Under the pieces are notes generated by a model that was not told where the DNA came from, did not search any database, and was given only the letters and a program-made list of their open reading frames with translations. 64,000 bases of DNA from the NCBI RefSeq assembly GCF_900188355.1, contig NZ_FZNX01000001.1, positions 481,754 to 545,753 of the forward strand, read 5' to 3'. The translations under genes and the position numbers were made by a program. This DNA comes from Lutibacter flavus (lineage in GTDB: Bacteria; Bacteroidota; Bacteroidia; Flavobacteriales; Flavobacteriaceae). Of this stretch, positions 15,009-24,928 are shown in pieces. Numbering within the stretch: position 1 is the stretch's first letter; every line of letters starts with the position of its first letter.

Positions 15009-18000
15009 TTATTCATCTACAATTACCCAATCTCCTTTTTGAATTAGTGGGATAGCTTGCTTATATTTAACACTTTTATTTTCACCACTCATTACATTTT
15101 TAATTGTAACATGTTCATTTCTACCTATTTTACGTTCAGTACGTACTATAGTTTCAATAACTTGTGGTTGTTGTGTTTGATTTGTTTGTGTTCCTTCAGA
15201 AGAATTTTTATAATCTTCTTTACTTAATTTAACTTTTTCTCGTTGTTGTTCTCTGGCCTGTGAAACCTGACTAGCATCTTGTGATGGTAATTCACCTTTA
15301 AATAAGAAAGACAAAACTTCTTTATTTACTTTATCCAACATACCATTAAACAATTCAAACGATTCAAATTTATAAATTAATAATGGATCTTTTTGCTCAT
15401 AAGTAGCATTTTGAACCGATTGTTTTAATTCATCCATTTGACGTAAATGATCTTTCCACGTATCATCTATTATTGCCAATGTAATATTTTTTTCAAAATC
15501 TGTAACTAAACCTCTACCTTCAGTTTCATAGGCTTCTTTTAAATTAGTAACAACTTTTAATTCTTTTGTTCCGTCGGTAAATGGAACCACAATTCTCTCG
15601 TATTTATCACCTTGATTTTCATAAACATCTTTAATAACTGGAAAAGCTGCTTTTGCACTTCTTTCAAGTTTTGCTTTATAGTGTTTATAAACAACATCAA
15701 AAAGTTGATCAGTTAATTCCTGTTCAGTAAGTGTTTTAAATTGTTCTTCATCAAAAGGTGAACTTGTTGATGAAAAACGAATTAATTCAAATTCAAAACT
15801 GCTGTAATCGTTTGAAAGTTTGCTTTCTCTAACTAAAGAACTACAGGTGTCATAAACCATATTTACAATATCAACTTGCAAGCGTTCGCCATATAAGGCG
15901 TGTCTACGACGTTTGTAAACAACTTCACGTTGAGAATTCATAACATCATCATATTCAAGTAATCGTTTACGAACACCAAAGTTATTTTCTTCAACTTTAC
16001 GTTGTGCTCTTTCAATAGATTTTGTAATCATAGAATGCTGAATAACTTCACCTTCTTGAAGCCCCATTCTATCCATCATTTTAGCAATACGTTCCGATCC
16101 AAATAAACGCATTAGGTTATCTTCTAAAGAAACATAGAATTGAGAAGATCCTGGATCTCCCTGACGACCAGCACGACCACGTAACTGACGGTCAACACGA
16201 CGAGAATCATGACGTTCTGTACCAATAATTGCTAAACCTCCGGCAGCTTTTACTTCGTCAGATAATTTAATATCGGTACCACGACCAGCCATATTAGTTG
16301 CAATTGTTACAATACCAGGCTGACCAGCTTGTGCAACAATATCAGCTTCTTTTTTATGAAGTTTTGCATTTAATACATTGTGGTTTATTTTTCTAATTGA
16401 TAGCATTCTACCCAACAATTCTGAAATTTCTACAGATGTTGTACCAACTAAGACAGGACGGCCTTGATTTACTAAATTTTCAATTTCATTAATAACCGCA
16501 TTGTATTTTTCTCTTTTAGTTTTAAAAACTAAATCTTCTTTATCTTTACGAACTAAAGGAACATTTGTTGGTATTTCAATAACATCTAACTTGTAGATAT
16601 CCCAAAATTCTCCAGCTTCCGTAATTGCTGTACCCGTCATACCAGAAAGTTTACGGTACATTCTAAAGTAATTTTGAAGTGTTACAGTTGCATACGTTTG
16701 AGTTGCAGCTTCAATTTTTACATTCTCTTTAGCTTCAATCGCTTGGTGCAGCCCGTCTGAATAACGACGACCATCCATAATACGACCAGTTTGCTCATCA
16801 ACAATTTTAATTTTATCTTCCATTATCACATATTCAACATCTTTTTCAAATAATGTATATGCTTTTAAAAGTTGATTCATTGTATGAATACGCTCACTTT
16901 TAATACTGAATTCTCTAAATAATTCTTCTTTTTTTGAAGTGTTTTCTTCGGGATTTAAGTTACTACTGTCAATTAGACCAATTTCAGTACTTAAATCTGG
17001 TAAAATAAAGAAACTCTCATCACCGTCATCACCAGATAAAAAAGAAATTCCTTTATCAGTTAACTCAATTGAGTTATTTTTTTCATCAATCACAAAATAC
17101 AATTCCTCGTCAATTTTTGGCATTTCACGATTGTTGTCTTGCATATAAGTATTTTCGGTTTTCTGCAAAAGTTGCTTAATACCTTCCTGACTTAAAAATT
17201 TAATTAAAGCTTTACTTTTTGGAAGACCACGATACACACGGAGTAATAAAAAACCACCTTCTTTAGTATCACCTTCTTTTATTAATTTTTTTACTTCAGC
17301 TAAAACACCAGTCAGGTAATTACGTTGAATAGAAACAATTTTATCTACACTTGGTTTTAACTCGTTAAATTCATGGCGATCGGCATTTGCGGTTGCACCA
17401 GAAATAATTAATGGAGTTCTGGCATCATCAACTAATACAGAATCCACCTCATCTACAATTGCGTAATTATGAGGGCGCTGTACTAAATCATTTGGAGAGT
17501 GTGCCATATTATCACGTAAATAATCGAAACCAAATTCGTTATTTGTACCGTAAGTAATATCTGAGTTATAAGCTTTTCTTCTGGCATCAGAATTTGGTTG
17601 GTGATGATCTACACAATCAACACTTAAACCGTGAAACTCAAAAATAGGAGCCATCCAAGCAGCATCACGTTTTGCTAAGTAATCATTTACAGTAACAACA
17701 TGAACACCTTTTCCTGATAATGCATTTAAGTAAACAGGCAAGGTAGAAACCAATGTTTTCCCTTCTCCAGTCATCATTTCAGCAATTTTACCTTGGTGCA
17801 AAACAGAACCACCAATTAACTGAACGTCATAGTGAATCATATCCCAAGTCACTTCTTTACCTTGAGCATCCCAGGTATTTGACCAAAAAGCTTTATCATC
17901 TTCAAGTGTAATATTATTTTTTGTTGCAGAAAGTTCTCTATCAAAAGGAGTTGCAGTTACAATAATTGCTTCATTTTCTGTAAAACGTTTTGCAGTCTCT

Positions 18001-18347
18001 TTAATAACTGCAAATGCTTCAGGCATAATATCGTTTAAAACTTTTTCTGAAGTCTCATAAGAATCATCTTCCAATTGATCTATCTCTGTATAGATTTCTT
18101 CTTTTCTATCAACATTTGCTTCGTGTGCTTCTTCTTGAAGTTGGTTAATTTTTGAGGTGAATTCTTTTGTAGCCTCCGAAATTTTTTCTTTAAAATACGT
18201 TGTTTTAGCTCTTAACTGGTCATTTGATAAATTTGAAATTTCACTCTCAAAGGCAGCAACCTTTTTTACAACAGGTTGAAGCAGTTTTAAATCGCTTTTC
18301 TTCTTATCACCAACAAATACCTTTAAAACGGAATTTAATATACTCAT
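15009..18347 (-). CDS. secA: Preprotein translocase ATPase SecA
   Basis: 1112-residue motor that drives proteins through SecYEG. It shows Walker [10 protein letters not shown], the Walker B region [16 protein letters not shown], the motif [10 protein letters not shown] and the second-lobe [15 protein letters not shown]. It is longer than E. coli SecA (901), mainly through an insertion in nucleotide-binding fold 1 (about residues 330-470) shared by Bacteroidota. The C terminus keeps the IGRNE lead-in of the zinc-binding SEC-C module. The cysteines are absent and are replaced by [11 protein letters not shown], so no zinc site can form. A Gln/Lys-rich linker precedes it. Confidence 0.96.
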   Translation of the reverse strand: MSILNSVLKVFVGDKKKSDLKLLQPVVKKVAAFESEISNLSNDQLRAKTTYFKEKISEATKEFTSKINQLQEEAHEANVDRKEEIYTEIDQLEDDSYETSEKVLNDIMPEAFAVIKETAKRFTENEAIIVTATPFDRELSATKNNITLEDDKAFWSNTWDAQGKEVTWDMIHYDVQLIGGSVLHQGKIAEMMTGEGKTLVSTLPVYLNALSGKGVHVVTVNDYLAKRDAAWMAPIFEFHGLSVDCVDHHQPNSDARRKAYNSDITYGTNNEFGFDYLRDNMAHSPNDLVQRPHNYAIVDEVDSVLVDDARTPLIISGATANADRHEFNELKPSVDKIVSIQRNYLTGVLAEVKKLIKEGDTKEGGFLLLRVYRGLPKSKALIKFLSQEGIKQLLQKTENTYMQDNNREMPKIDEELYFVIDEKNNSIELTDKGISFLSGDDGDESFFILPDLSTEIGLIDSSNLNPEENTSKKEELFREFSIKSERIHTMNQLLKAYTLFEKDVEYVIMEDKIKIVDEQTGRIMDGRRYSDGLHQAIEAKENVKIEAATQTYATVTLQNYFRMYRKLSGMTGTAITEAGEFWDIYKLDVIEIPTNVPLVRKDKEDLVFKTKREKYNAVINEIENLVNQGRPVLVGTTSVEISELLGRMLSIRKINHNVLNAKLHKKEADIVAQAGQPGIVTIATNMAGRGTDIKLSDEVKAAGGLAIIGTERHDSRRVDRQLRGRAGRQGDPGSSQFYVSLEDNLMRLFGSERIAKMMDRMGLQEGEVIQHSMITKSIERAQRKVEENNFGVRKRLLEYDDVMNSQREVVYKRRRHALYGERLQVDIVNMVYDTCSSLVRESKLSNDYSSFEFELIRFSSTSSPFDEEQFKTLTEQELTDQLFDVVYKHYKAKLERSAKAAFPVIKDVYENQGDKYERIVVPFTDGTKELKVVTNLKEAYETEGRGLVTDFEKNITLAIIDDTWKDHLRQMDELKQSVQNATYEQKDPLLIYKFESFELFNGMLDKVNKEVLSFLFKGELPSQDASQVSQAREQQREKVKLSKEDYKNSSEGTQTNQTQQPQVIETIVRTERKIGRNEHVTIKNVMSGENKSVKYKQAIPLIQKGDWVIVDE

Positions 18348-18483
18348 AATTTATTGTGTCAAATTATATAATTTGCCTAAAAAACAGGCGTGTTTTTTTC
18401 TAATGTTAAATTGTATGCGAATTTAAAATATTTATATTTTAAAAACCTTAAAATTAAACTTAATTTATTCTTAAAATAAAAGC

Positions 18484-18512
18484 AAAAAAAAAGCCTCGTT
18501 AGAGACTTTTTT
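18484..18512 (-). terminator. Imperfect terminator after the DUF2795 gene
   Basis: Stem of A-run plus GCCTC pairing with GAG-A-CTTTTTT around a GTTA loop, with one mismatch. It lies just downstream of the minus-strand DUF2795 gene. Confidence 0.55.
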
Positions 18513-18525
18513 GAATTTTGATTTT

Positions 18526-18747
18526 TTAGTATTCATCTTCATTCCAAAGATAATCATCTTCGGATGGATAGTCTGGCCAAATTTCAAGAATTGACTCAAA
18601 ATTTTCATCTGCATCTTCAATTTCTTGAAGATTTTCTACAACTTCTAAAGGAGCTCCTGTTCTAATTGCATAATCGATCAACTCGTCTTTTGTTGCTGGC
18701 CAAGGTGCATCTGATAAATATGATGCTAATTCTAGTGTCCAATACAT
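18526..18747 (-). CDS. DUF2795 family small acidic protein
   Basis: 73 residues, very rich in Asp and Glu in the second half, ending in YLWNEDEY. The ordered first half (YWTLELASYLSDAPWPATKDELIDYAIRTG, in two pieces) carries the DUF2795 pattern in which a PWPATK-type turn precedes a short helix. The function of the family is unknown. It stands alone with its own -7 box and terminator, which suggests an abundant or independently regulated protein. Confidence 0.8.
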   Translation of the reverse strand: MYWTLELASYLSDAPWPATKDELIDYAIRTGAPLEVVENLQEIEDADENFESILEIWPDYPSEDDYLWNEDEY

Positions 18748-18772
18748 AACTTTTTTTGTATTATATTTTTTG

Positions 18773-18780
18773 CAAAAATA
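18773..18780 (-). promoter_or_regulatory. -7 box TATTTTTG of the DUF2795 gene
   Basis: Exact TAnnTTTG followed by C on the minus strand, 26 bases before the start codon. Confidence 0.5.
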
Positions 18781-18837
18781 ATTTTTTTACTCAAAAATCC
18801 AAGTTATTTCTTGCTTTTTTTCAATAATAAAATGAAC

Positions 18838-19413
18838 TTATTTAATTTTCTCAGGAATCCAAGGGATTTCTTGAGCTTGATTATCAATAGTCAATTTTCG
18901 TGCCAGTACAAAAAGATAGTCAGAAAGTCTATTTAAATACATTATTATTTGTGGGTCTATAGGGCTCTCATCGTTTAACTGTGTGCATATTCTTTCAGCT
19001 CTTCTACAAATACATCTTGCAATATGACAAAATGACACCGTTGTATGTCCTCCAGGTAAAACAAAGTTAGTCATAGGAGGTAAAGTTTCATTCATTTGAT
19101 CCATCTCACTTTCTAAAATTGCAATTGAATCCTTATTTATTTTATTGATGTTTAATCTTTCACTCCCATTTTTCAGAATTTCTTTTTCTGGGGGAGTAGC
19201 TAACATTGCACCTAGCGTAAATAATTCATTTTGAATTTTAAGAATGGTTTTAATTGAATGCTTATCAATTTTTTGATCTCTTATTAAACCCAAGTAAGAA
19301 TTTAATTCATCTACGGTACCGTAAGCTTCAATTCTTATGTGGTGTTTTGGAACTCTTGTACCTCCAAAAAGAGATGTTTTTCCCTTATCGCCAGTTTTTG
19401 TATAAATTTTCAT
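18838..19413 (-). CDS. Cob(I)alamin adenosyltransferase, PduO type
   Basis: 191 residues. It adenosylates cob(I)alamin with ATP to make coenzyme B12 for enzymes such as methylmalonyl-CoA mutase. The ATP-binding N-terminal motif TGDKGKTSLFGGTRV and the C-terminal RCICRRAERIC helix are diagnostic of the PduO/MMAB family. It lies 22 bases downstream of the methyltransferase gene in the same direction, so the two are probably co-transcribed. No other cobalamin gene is in the window, which fits a salvage role. Confidence 0.92.
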   Translation of the reverse strand: MKIYTKTGDKGKTSLFGGTRVPKHHIRIEAYGTVDELNSYLGLIRDQKIDKHSIKTILKIQNELFTLGAMLATPPEKEILKNGSERLNINKINKDSIAILESEMDQMNETLPPMTNFVLPGGHTTVSFCHIARCICRRAERICTQLNDESPIDPQIIMYLNRLSDYLFVLARKLTIDNQAQEIPWIPEKIK

Positions 19414-19435
19414 TGTATAAAAGTAATTAATAATG

Positions 19436-20212
19436 TTAAACTCTAATTGTAAAATGTTGCTTTACTTGTTCTGTTCTAAAAAAAACAAATCCCCAAAAAT
19501 AGGTATCGATTGTAACAGTAACTCTTCGATGATTTTTAATTTCTATCCAAGCCTCTTGCATTTCTTTAGACCAATTTATATCATCAAAAATAAATACAGA
19601 ATTATTATGAGCTGAATTTAAGCAAACATTAAAATATTGCAGCGTTGCTTCCTTTTGATGATTTCCATCAAAATAAATTAAATCAAATTTATTTTCTAAT
19701 AAAACTTGTGGCAACGTATTATTAAACTCACCAATAATTAATTGAATATTTAATAGATTAAAAAAGTTGAAGGTTTCTTGAGCTATTTTGGCTGTGTTTT
19801 TACATCCCTCAAGGCTAATTATTTTAGCATTCCGATTTCCAATACTTAGTGAAGAGGTTCCTAATCCTAAAGAACAACCCAATTCTAAAATAGTAGTTGG
19901 GTTAAAATATTCGACCACTCTAATTAATAACGAGGCTCTTTTTTTTGAAATACCTGCAATTTTGGCAATTTTAGAGATCTTTCTTATATTGCTTTTAAAT
20001 ACTTTTGATCCGTTGCCAAAATCATTTACCTCTATAGTATAATTATTTTTATACAAAATATTTCTAATACTATTAAGTAATTGAAGTTTATGAACAGCCG
20101 TTTTTTTATTAAAACATTTAGTAACTAAATTGTAAACAAAAGGTGAATGAATACCATGTTTATTGGTTGACTTAATTAAAAAAATAAAGTATGATTTAAT
20201 TTTAAAAAACAT
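19436..20212 (-). CDS. Class I SAM-dependent methyltransferase
   Basis: 258 residues with a Rossmann methyltransferase core starting about residue 105. Motif I is ILELGCSLGLGTSSLS, an acidic residue follows in SLEGC, and motif IV is LIYFDGNHQ. The last matches the catechol O-methyltransferase-like group. The N-terminal HGIHSPFVYNL segment is a conserved lead-in in Bacteroidota homologues. The substrate is unknown. It is upstream of the adenosyltransferase on the minus strand and divergent from wza. Confidence 0.8.
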   Translation of the reverse strand: MFFKIKSYFIFLIKSTNKHGIHSPFVYNLVTKCFNKKTAVHKLQLLNSIRNILYKNNYTIEVNDFGNGSKVFKSNIRKISKIAKIAGISKKRASLLIRVVEYFNPTTILELGCSLGLGTSSLSIGNRNAKIISLEGCKNTAKIAQETFNFFNLLNIQLIIGEFNNTLPQVLLENKFDLIYFDGNHQKEATLQYFNVCLNSAHNNSVFIFDDINWSKEMQEAWIEIKNHRRVTVTIDTYFWGFVFFRTEQVKQHFTIRV

Positions 20213-20271
20213 GCATTAAGTAGTTTCATGCGAAATTAACAGAAAAATTATTTTAAACCGCTATTAAAAAT

Positions 20272-20279
20272 TATATTTG
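20272..20279 (+). promoter_or_regulatory. -7 box TATATTTG of the wza-wzc operon
   Basis: Exact TAnnTTTG 23 bases before the ATG at 20303. No clear TTG at -33. Confidence 0.5.
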
Positions 20280-20302
20280 TGTCACCTGCAATCCTATTTT
20301 AT

Positions 20303-21082
20303 ATGAAGAATATTTTTTTGTGCTTAATTATTTTACTTTTTTTTTCGTCCTGCATTTCAACTAAACAAATGACTTATTTTCAAGGAGAACCAATTAGTGA
20401 AACTGAAATTCAAAAATTAAATAACGAGCCTTACAGATTACAAATTAATGATATTTTATATATAGATATTAAAGCTAACAATCCTGAAATTGTTTCAATG
20501 TTTAAAACCAGTGGAGGAAATGAAAGCTCTTCGAATAAAGGAGAAGGTTTGTATTTTTCTGGTTATAGTATTGATAGACATGGAAATATTAGAATGCCTT
20601 ATTTAGGCGATGTAAATGTTTTGGGATATTCAGAAAAAGAAGTTAGAGAGAAAATAGAAGTTGAATTAGGGAAGTTTTTTAAAAATCCTGAATTGATTTT
20701 TGTTACAGTAAAATTAGCAGGAATTAAACTTATTGTTACAGGAGAAGTTGGTTCTCCAGGAACAATTAATTTAGCTCAAAATCAAGTAAGTATTATAGAT
20801 GCAATTTCAAATGCTGGAGAAATAACACCTTTTGGAAATAGGGAAGAGGTAACAGTAATTAGAAAATCTATTGATGGAGTAAAAAAATATAATTTAGATT
20901 ATACAAAAATTAGCATTTTCACATCAGAAAACTTTTATTTGCAACCAAATGATATTGTTTATGTTTCGCCATTAAAACAGAAATCTTGGGGTACTGGCGC
21001 AACAGGTTTTCAGTCATTTACAACAGTTGTAACAATTTTATCATTTTTAGTTAGTTCAGTTTTACTAGTTAAAAATTTATAA
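20303..21082 (+). CDS. Polysaccharide export outer-membrane lipoprotein (Wza family)
   Basis: 259 residues starting at the ATG at 20303; the upstream in-frame GTG at 20279 lies inside the -7 box and is not used. A lipoprotein signal ends at FFSSC, giving C17 as the acylated residue. Then follow the polysaccharide-export domain (YRLQINDILYIDIK onward) and a soluble-ligand-binding beta-grasp repeat (IVTGEVGSPGTINL). A C-terminal hydrophobic stretch near 230-255 could be the outer-membrane helix. It pairs with the Wzc kinase 8 bases downstream to form the envelope-spanning export path for an exopolysaccharide. Confidence 0.88.
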   Translation: MKNIFLCLIILLFFSSCISTKQMTYFQGEPISETEIQKLNNEPYRLQINDILYIDIKANNPEIVSMFKTSGGNESSSNKGEGLYFSGYSIDRHGNIRMPYLGDVNVLGYSEKEVREKIEVELGKFFKNPELIFVTVKLAGIKLIVTGEVGSPGTINLAQNQVSIIDAISNAGEITPFGNREEVTVIRKSIDGVKKYNLDYTKISIFTSENFYLQPNDIVYVSPLKQKSWGTGATGFQSFTTVVTILSFLVSSVLLVKNL

Positions 21083-21090
21083 TATTTAAT

Positions 21091-23541
21091 ATGGATAATA
21101 GATTTAATTTTATTGAAAATTCAAGTGAGCATATTTCTGATATTAAAGATTATTTATTAAGAATAGTATCCAATTGGAAATGGTTTGTTTTAGCAATATT
21201 AATAGCATTGTCAATTGCATATTATTTTAATATTTCAGCTGAAAAAATATATGGTTTATCTACTACAATTGAAGTTAAAGAAAAACAAAATCCATTATTT
21301 TCAACAGGAACCAATATTGCATTTAATTGGGGAGGTGTAAGTGATAAAGTTGAATCTATACGAAAAGCATTAACATCCAGATCACATAATGAAAATGTTG
21401 TTAAAGAATTAGATTTTTATGTGGATTACCTAAAAGATGGAAGATTTAGACAGGAAGATGTATATGGGTATACTCCATTTGAAATTATTTTACAACCTAA
21501 TCAACATCAATTACTAAATTGCTTAATTAAAATTGAATTTATTAACGATGACAGTTTTAATTTGTCGGTTGAATTTGATCCTGAGCTCAATTATAATTTA
21601 ATAAATTATAAAGATGAAAGTGTATATAAATTTCACCCAGAATCTTTAAGTTTTACCAAAAAATTCTCGTTTGATGAGTATATAAATCTACCATTTTTAA
21701 AGGCGCAATTAATTAGAGTTAACGGGAAAAAAATTATTGAAAACGAAACATTCTATTTAAAGTTAAATTCAATTAATGATGTTACTGGCAGATATAAAAA
21801 TGTTAGAGCCAAAGGACTTTCAGGAACTTCGTTAATAGAGCTTTCTCAAACAGGTTCTAATAAAAATAGAATTGTTGATTATTTAAATAAAACTGTAAAG
21901 GTTTTGGCTGAAGTTGAATTGGAACAAAAAACCAATTATGCCAGAAGCACAAAAGAATTTATTGATGCCCAGTTTAAAAGCACATCGGATAGTTTAAAAA
22001 TTATTGAAAAAAACATAGAAAATTTTAAGCAACAAAATTCTATTTATAATTTATCAGCTCAGGGAGGCGAGATATTTTCTCAAACAACAGGTTTAGATAA
22101 ATTACAAATTCAATTTAAGGATAGAATTCAATATTTTGAAAATTTAGAAACATATATTAAAACGAATGATAATTATTCAAAAATTCCAGCACCAGCAATT
22201 ATAAATATAGAAGATGCTTCAATTTCTGGAATGGTTGGAGAATTAACAAAACTCTCTATTGAAAATGAAAGACTTTCAAATGAGGTGACTCCAAATCATC
22301 CATCATTAAAATTAAATAATGAAAAAATAATTACCACAAGAAATGTTTTACTTGAAAATTTATCATCTCTAAAAAAAGCTACATTAATAAGTTTAGACAA
22401 TAGTAAACAACGATTAAATTCTTATAATTACAAGTTAAATAAACTTCCAAATAAAGAGCAGAAGTTATTAAATTTTCAACGTAAATATAGTCTTACAGAG
22501 TCTAATTATGTGTTTTTAATGCAAAAGAGATACGAAGCCGATATAGCTATTGCAGCAAGTGTTTCAGATATTACAGTGTTGGATTCGGCTAAAGATACAG
22601 GACAAGGGACCATTTTACCACGAAAGCCTTTTAATTATATGATAGCCTTATTATTAGGAGCTATTTTACCATTGTTTGTAATTATTGCAATGGAAATATT
22701 TGATAATAAAATTCATACTGCTGAAGAAATTGAGCGATTAACACCAATTCCAGTTTTGGGAGTTGTAGGTAAAAATTCAGCCATAAATAATTTGGCAGTA
22801 TTTTTAAAACCAAAATCGACTGTTGCAGAATCCTTTAGGGCATTGCGGTCAAATATTCAATTTTTGTTTGATAGAAGCATAAAAGATAAATCTAAAACAA
22901 TTGTAGTAACTTCTTCTGTTAGTGGAGAAGGGAAAACCTTTATTTCAATAAATATGGCAACTGTTTTTGCTTTAGGAGGCAAAAAAACAATTCTGGTTGG
23001 GTTAGATTTAAGAAAACCAAAAATATTTGGGGATTTTGAATTAACAAACGAAAAGGGTGTGGTTAATTATTTAATTGCTGAAGAAAACCTTCCTAATATT
23101 ATTCAGAAATCTAAAATCCCGAACTTAGATGTTATTACTGCCGGTCCTGTTCCACCAAATCCTTCAGAATTATTAATAAGTTCAGCGACAGAAGAATTAA
23201 TTAATACATTAAAAAAGGATTATGACTATATAATATTAGATACACCTCCTATAGGACTTGTAAGTGATGCACTTGAATTATTAAAATATGCCGATTCAAC
23301 CATTTATGTTTTAAGACAAGGATATACTCAAAAAGGGATGCTTAGAATGATAAATGAGAAGTACAAAAAGGAAGAAGTATCAAAAATTAGTATTGTTTTA
23401 AATGACTTTAAAATAAAAACTAAATATGGATATGGTTACGGCTATGGATATGGCTACGGCTATGGAAAATATTCAAATGGTTATACAGAGGTTGAAAACC
23501 AATCTTTTTTTAAAAAACTATTTAATAAGAAAAAATCTTAA
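21091..23541 (+). CDS. Polysaccharide co-polymerase / BY-kinase (Wzc family) with a Tyr-Gly tail
   Basis: 816 residues: a Wzz chain-length domain with helices at about 30-48 and 515-535, a long periplasmic coiled coil, then a cytoplasmic bacterial tyrosine kinase. The kinase shows Walker A SSVSGEGKTFIS, Walker A' LVGLDLRKPKIF and Walker B YIILDTPPIGLVSDA. The C-terminal tyrosine cluster that Wzc autophosphorylates is here seven consecutive Tyr-Gly dipeptides (about 779-792) plus later tyrosines. It works with the Wza protein just upstream. No glycosyltransferase or flippase gene is nearby. It converges on hutI with a 4-base stop-codon overlap. Confidence 0.92.
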   Translation: MDNRFNFIENSSEHISDIKDYLLRIVSNWKWFVLAILIALSIAYYFNISAEKIYGLSTTIEVKEKQNPLFSTGTNIAFNWGGVSDKVESIRKALTSRSHNENVVKELDFYVDYLKDGRFRQEDVYGYTPFEIILQPNQHQLLNCLIKIEFINDDSFNLSVEFDPELNYNLINYKDESVYKFHPESLSFTKKFSFDEYINLPFLKAQLIRVNGKKIIENETFYLKLNSINDVTGRYKNVRAKGLSGTSLIELSQTGSNKNRIVDYLNKTVKVLAEVELEQKTNYARSTKEFIDAQFKSTSDSLKIIEKNIENFKQQNSIYNLSAQGGEIFSQTTGLDKLQIQFKDRIQYFENLETYIKTNDNYSKIPAPAIINIEDASISGMVGELTKLSIENERLSNEVTPNHPSLKLNNEKIITTRNVLLENLSSLKKATLISLDNSKQRLNSYNYKLNKLPNKEQKLLNFQRKYSLTESNYVFLMQKRYEADIAIAASVSDITVLDSAKDTGQGTILPRKPFNYMIALLLGAILPLFVIIAMEIFDNKIHTAEEIERLTPIPVLGVVGKNSAINNLAVFLKPKSTVAESFRALRSNIQFLFDRSIKDKSKTIVVTSSVSGEGKTFISINMATVFALGGKKTILVGLDLRKPKIFGDFELTNEKGVVNYLIAEENLPNIIQKSKIPNLDVITAGPVPPNPSELLISSATEELINTLKKDYDYIILDTPPIGLVSDALELLKYADSTIYVLRQGYTQKGMLRMINEKYKKEEVSKISIVLNDFKIKTKYGYGYGYGYGYGYGKYSNGYTEVENQSFFKKLFNKKKS

Positions 23542-24773
23542 ATTTCTTTACCTTCAATAAAAACCTTGTCAATTTGATGATTGCCAAATGAGTAAGGGAT
23601 AAAGTTGTAACTAGGTATTTCTTTTGTAATTATAAAATTAGCTTTTTTTCCAATACAAATAGTTCCATGTGTTTTGTGTAAATTCATTGCGTAAGCACCA
23701 TTAATTGTTGCAGCATTTATAGCTTCTTCTGGTGTCATTTTCATTTTAATACAAGCAGTTGATACCACAAAATTCATATTTCCAGATGGTGTTGAGCCAG
23801 GATTGTAATCTGTTGCTAAAGCTAAAGGTAATCCTGCATCAATCATTTTTCTTGCAGGAGTATAAGGAATACTTAAAAAGTAGGAACAAGATGGAAGTGC
23901 TACAGGCATTGTTTTAGTTCCTTTTAAACATTCTATATCTATTGCTCTCATTTCTTCTAAATGATCTACAGAAAGGGCGTTATATTTAATTACTGCTTGT
24001 ATGCCACCAATTGCTGTAAACTGATTTACATGAATTTTAGGAATTAAGCCAAATTTATTCCCTGCTTTAAGTATTCGCTCGGTATCTTCAACAGAAAAAT
24101 AACCTGTTTCACAGAAAATATCTATAAACTCAGCTAATTTTTCTTTTGCAACTATTGGTAAAATTTCATTGATAACTAAGTCCAAATATGCTTTTTTATT
24201 ATTTTTAAACTCGGTTGGTAAGGCATGTGCTCCTAAAAACGTGGATTTAATTGTAATTGGATAGTTTTTATCTAACCTTTTAATAACGCGCAACATTTTT
24301 AATTCAGCTTTTTTTGTTAAACCATATCCAGATTTAATTTCAACAGCTCCGGTGCCAAGCTTCATAACTTCTTCAATACGCTTAGAAGACTGATTATATA
24401 ATTCATCTTCTGAGGTGTTTTGTAGTTCTTTGGCTGAATTTAAAATTCCTCCACCTTTATTAGCTATTTCTTCATAAGTAAGCCCATTTATTTTATCAAT
24501 AAATTCTTGTTCACGATGCCCAGCATAAACTATATGCGTGTGACTATCGCACCAAGTAGGAAGTATTATTTTTCTTTTTGCATCAATTCTTTTATCAACT
24601 TTAAGGTCCTCTAAAAAAATCATTTCACCAAAATCTATAATAATTGAATCTTCAATTAATAAAAAAGCATTTTTTATTGTTGGTAAAATTTTCATTTGTT
24701 TTCCTGAAACAAATAGTTTTGGGGTTTTTTCAACTTGAAGTAATTCTTGTATATTGGTGATTAAAATTTTCAT
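23538..24773 (-). CDS. hutI: Imidazolonepropionase
   Basis: 411-residue amidohydrolase that opens the imidazolone ring in histidine degradation to give N-formimino-glutamate. Metal and substrate residues are visible in CDSHTHIVYAGHR, EIKSGYGLT, HVNQFTAIGG, VDHLEE and LATDYNPGS. The length is usual for HutI. It stands alone, without hutH, hutU or hutG in the window. It shares a divergent promoter region with pta that holds a TGAC-N4-GTCA palindrome. Confidence 0.95.
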   Translation of the reverse strand: MKILITNIQELLQVEKTPKLFVSGKQMKILPTIKNAFLLIEDSIIIDFGEMIFLEDLKVDKRIDAKRKIILPTWCDSHTHIVYAGHREQEFIDKINGLTYEEIANKGGGILNSAKELQNTSEDELYNQSSKRIEEVMKLGTGAVEIKSGYGLTKKAELKMLRVIKRLDKNYPITIKSTFLGAHALPTEFKNNKKAYLDLVINEILPIVAKEKLAEFIDIFCETGYFSVEDTERILKAGNKFGLIPKIHVNQFTAIGGIQAVIKYNALSVDHLEEMRAIDIECLKGTKTMPVALPSCSYFLSIPYTPARKMIDAGLPLALATDYNPGSTPSGNMNFVVSTACIKMKMTPEEAINAATINGAYAMNLHKTHGTICIGKKANFIITKEIPSYNFIPYSFGNHQIDKVFIEGKEI

Positions 24774-24792
24774 TTTTTAATTAAATTATCTT

Positions 24793-24800
24793 CAAATATA
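24793..24800 (-). promoter_or_regulatory. -7 box TATATTTG of hutI
   Basis: Exact TAnnTTTG on the minus strand, 20 bases before the hutI start. The palindrome at 24848-24859 is centred 53.5 bp upstream of it. Confidence 0.5.
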
Positions 24801-24847
24801 CAGATATTTTTATGAGGTTTATAAATGAATAATTTTTTAAATAAAGG

Positions 24848-24859
24848 TGACAAAAGTCA
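24848..24859. promoter_or_regulatory. Crp/Fnr-type palindrome TGAC-N4-GTCA between hutI and pta
   Basis: Perfect palindrome, 14 bp with its flanking G and C. Its centre is 50.5 bp before the pta -7 box and 53.5 bp before that of hutI, about where a class I (near -62) activator would bind. The identical 12-mer, in reverse complement, occurs at 54130. Confidence 0.6.
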
Positions 24860-24903
24860 CTAAATTTTAAGGTGTTTTCCAAGGCAGAACAAGTTGTTTA
24901 GGT

Positions 24904-24911
24904 TATATTTG
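24904..24911 (+). promoter_or_regulatory. -7 box TATATTTG of pta-ackA
   Basis: Exact TAnnTTTG followed by C, 17 bases before the pta ATG. Confidence 0.55.
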
Positions 24912-24928
24912 CAAAAAAAATATAAAAA

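Noticed and set aside
18370-18392. Small GCCT/AGGC hairpin upstream of secA followed by T-run
   Set aside because: It would terminate plus-strand transcription, but no plus-strand gene ends there; four base pairs are weak.
20279-20302. GTG start for the Wza-type gene
   Set aside because: The GTG overlaps the promoter -7 box; the ATG at 20303 gives a proper lipoprotein signal.
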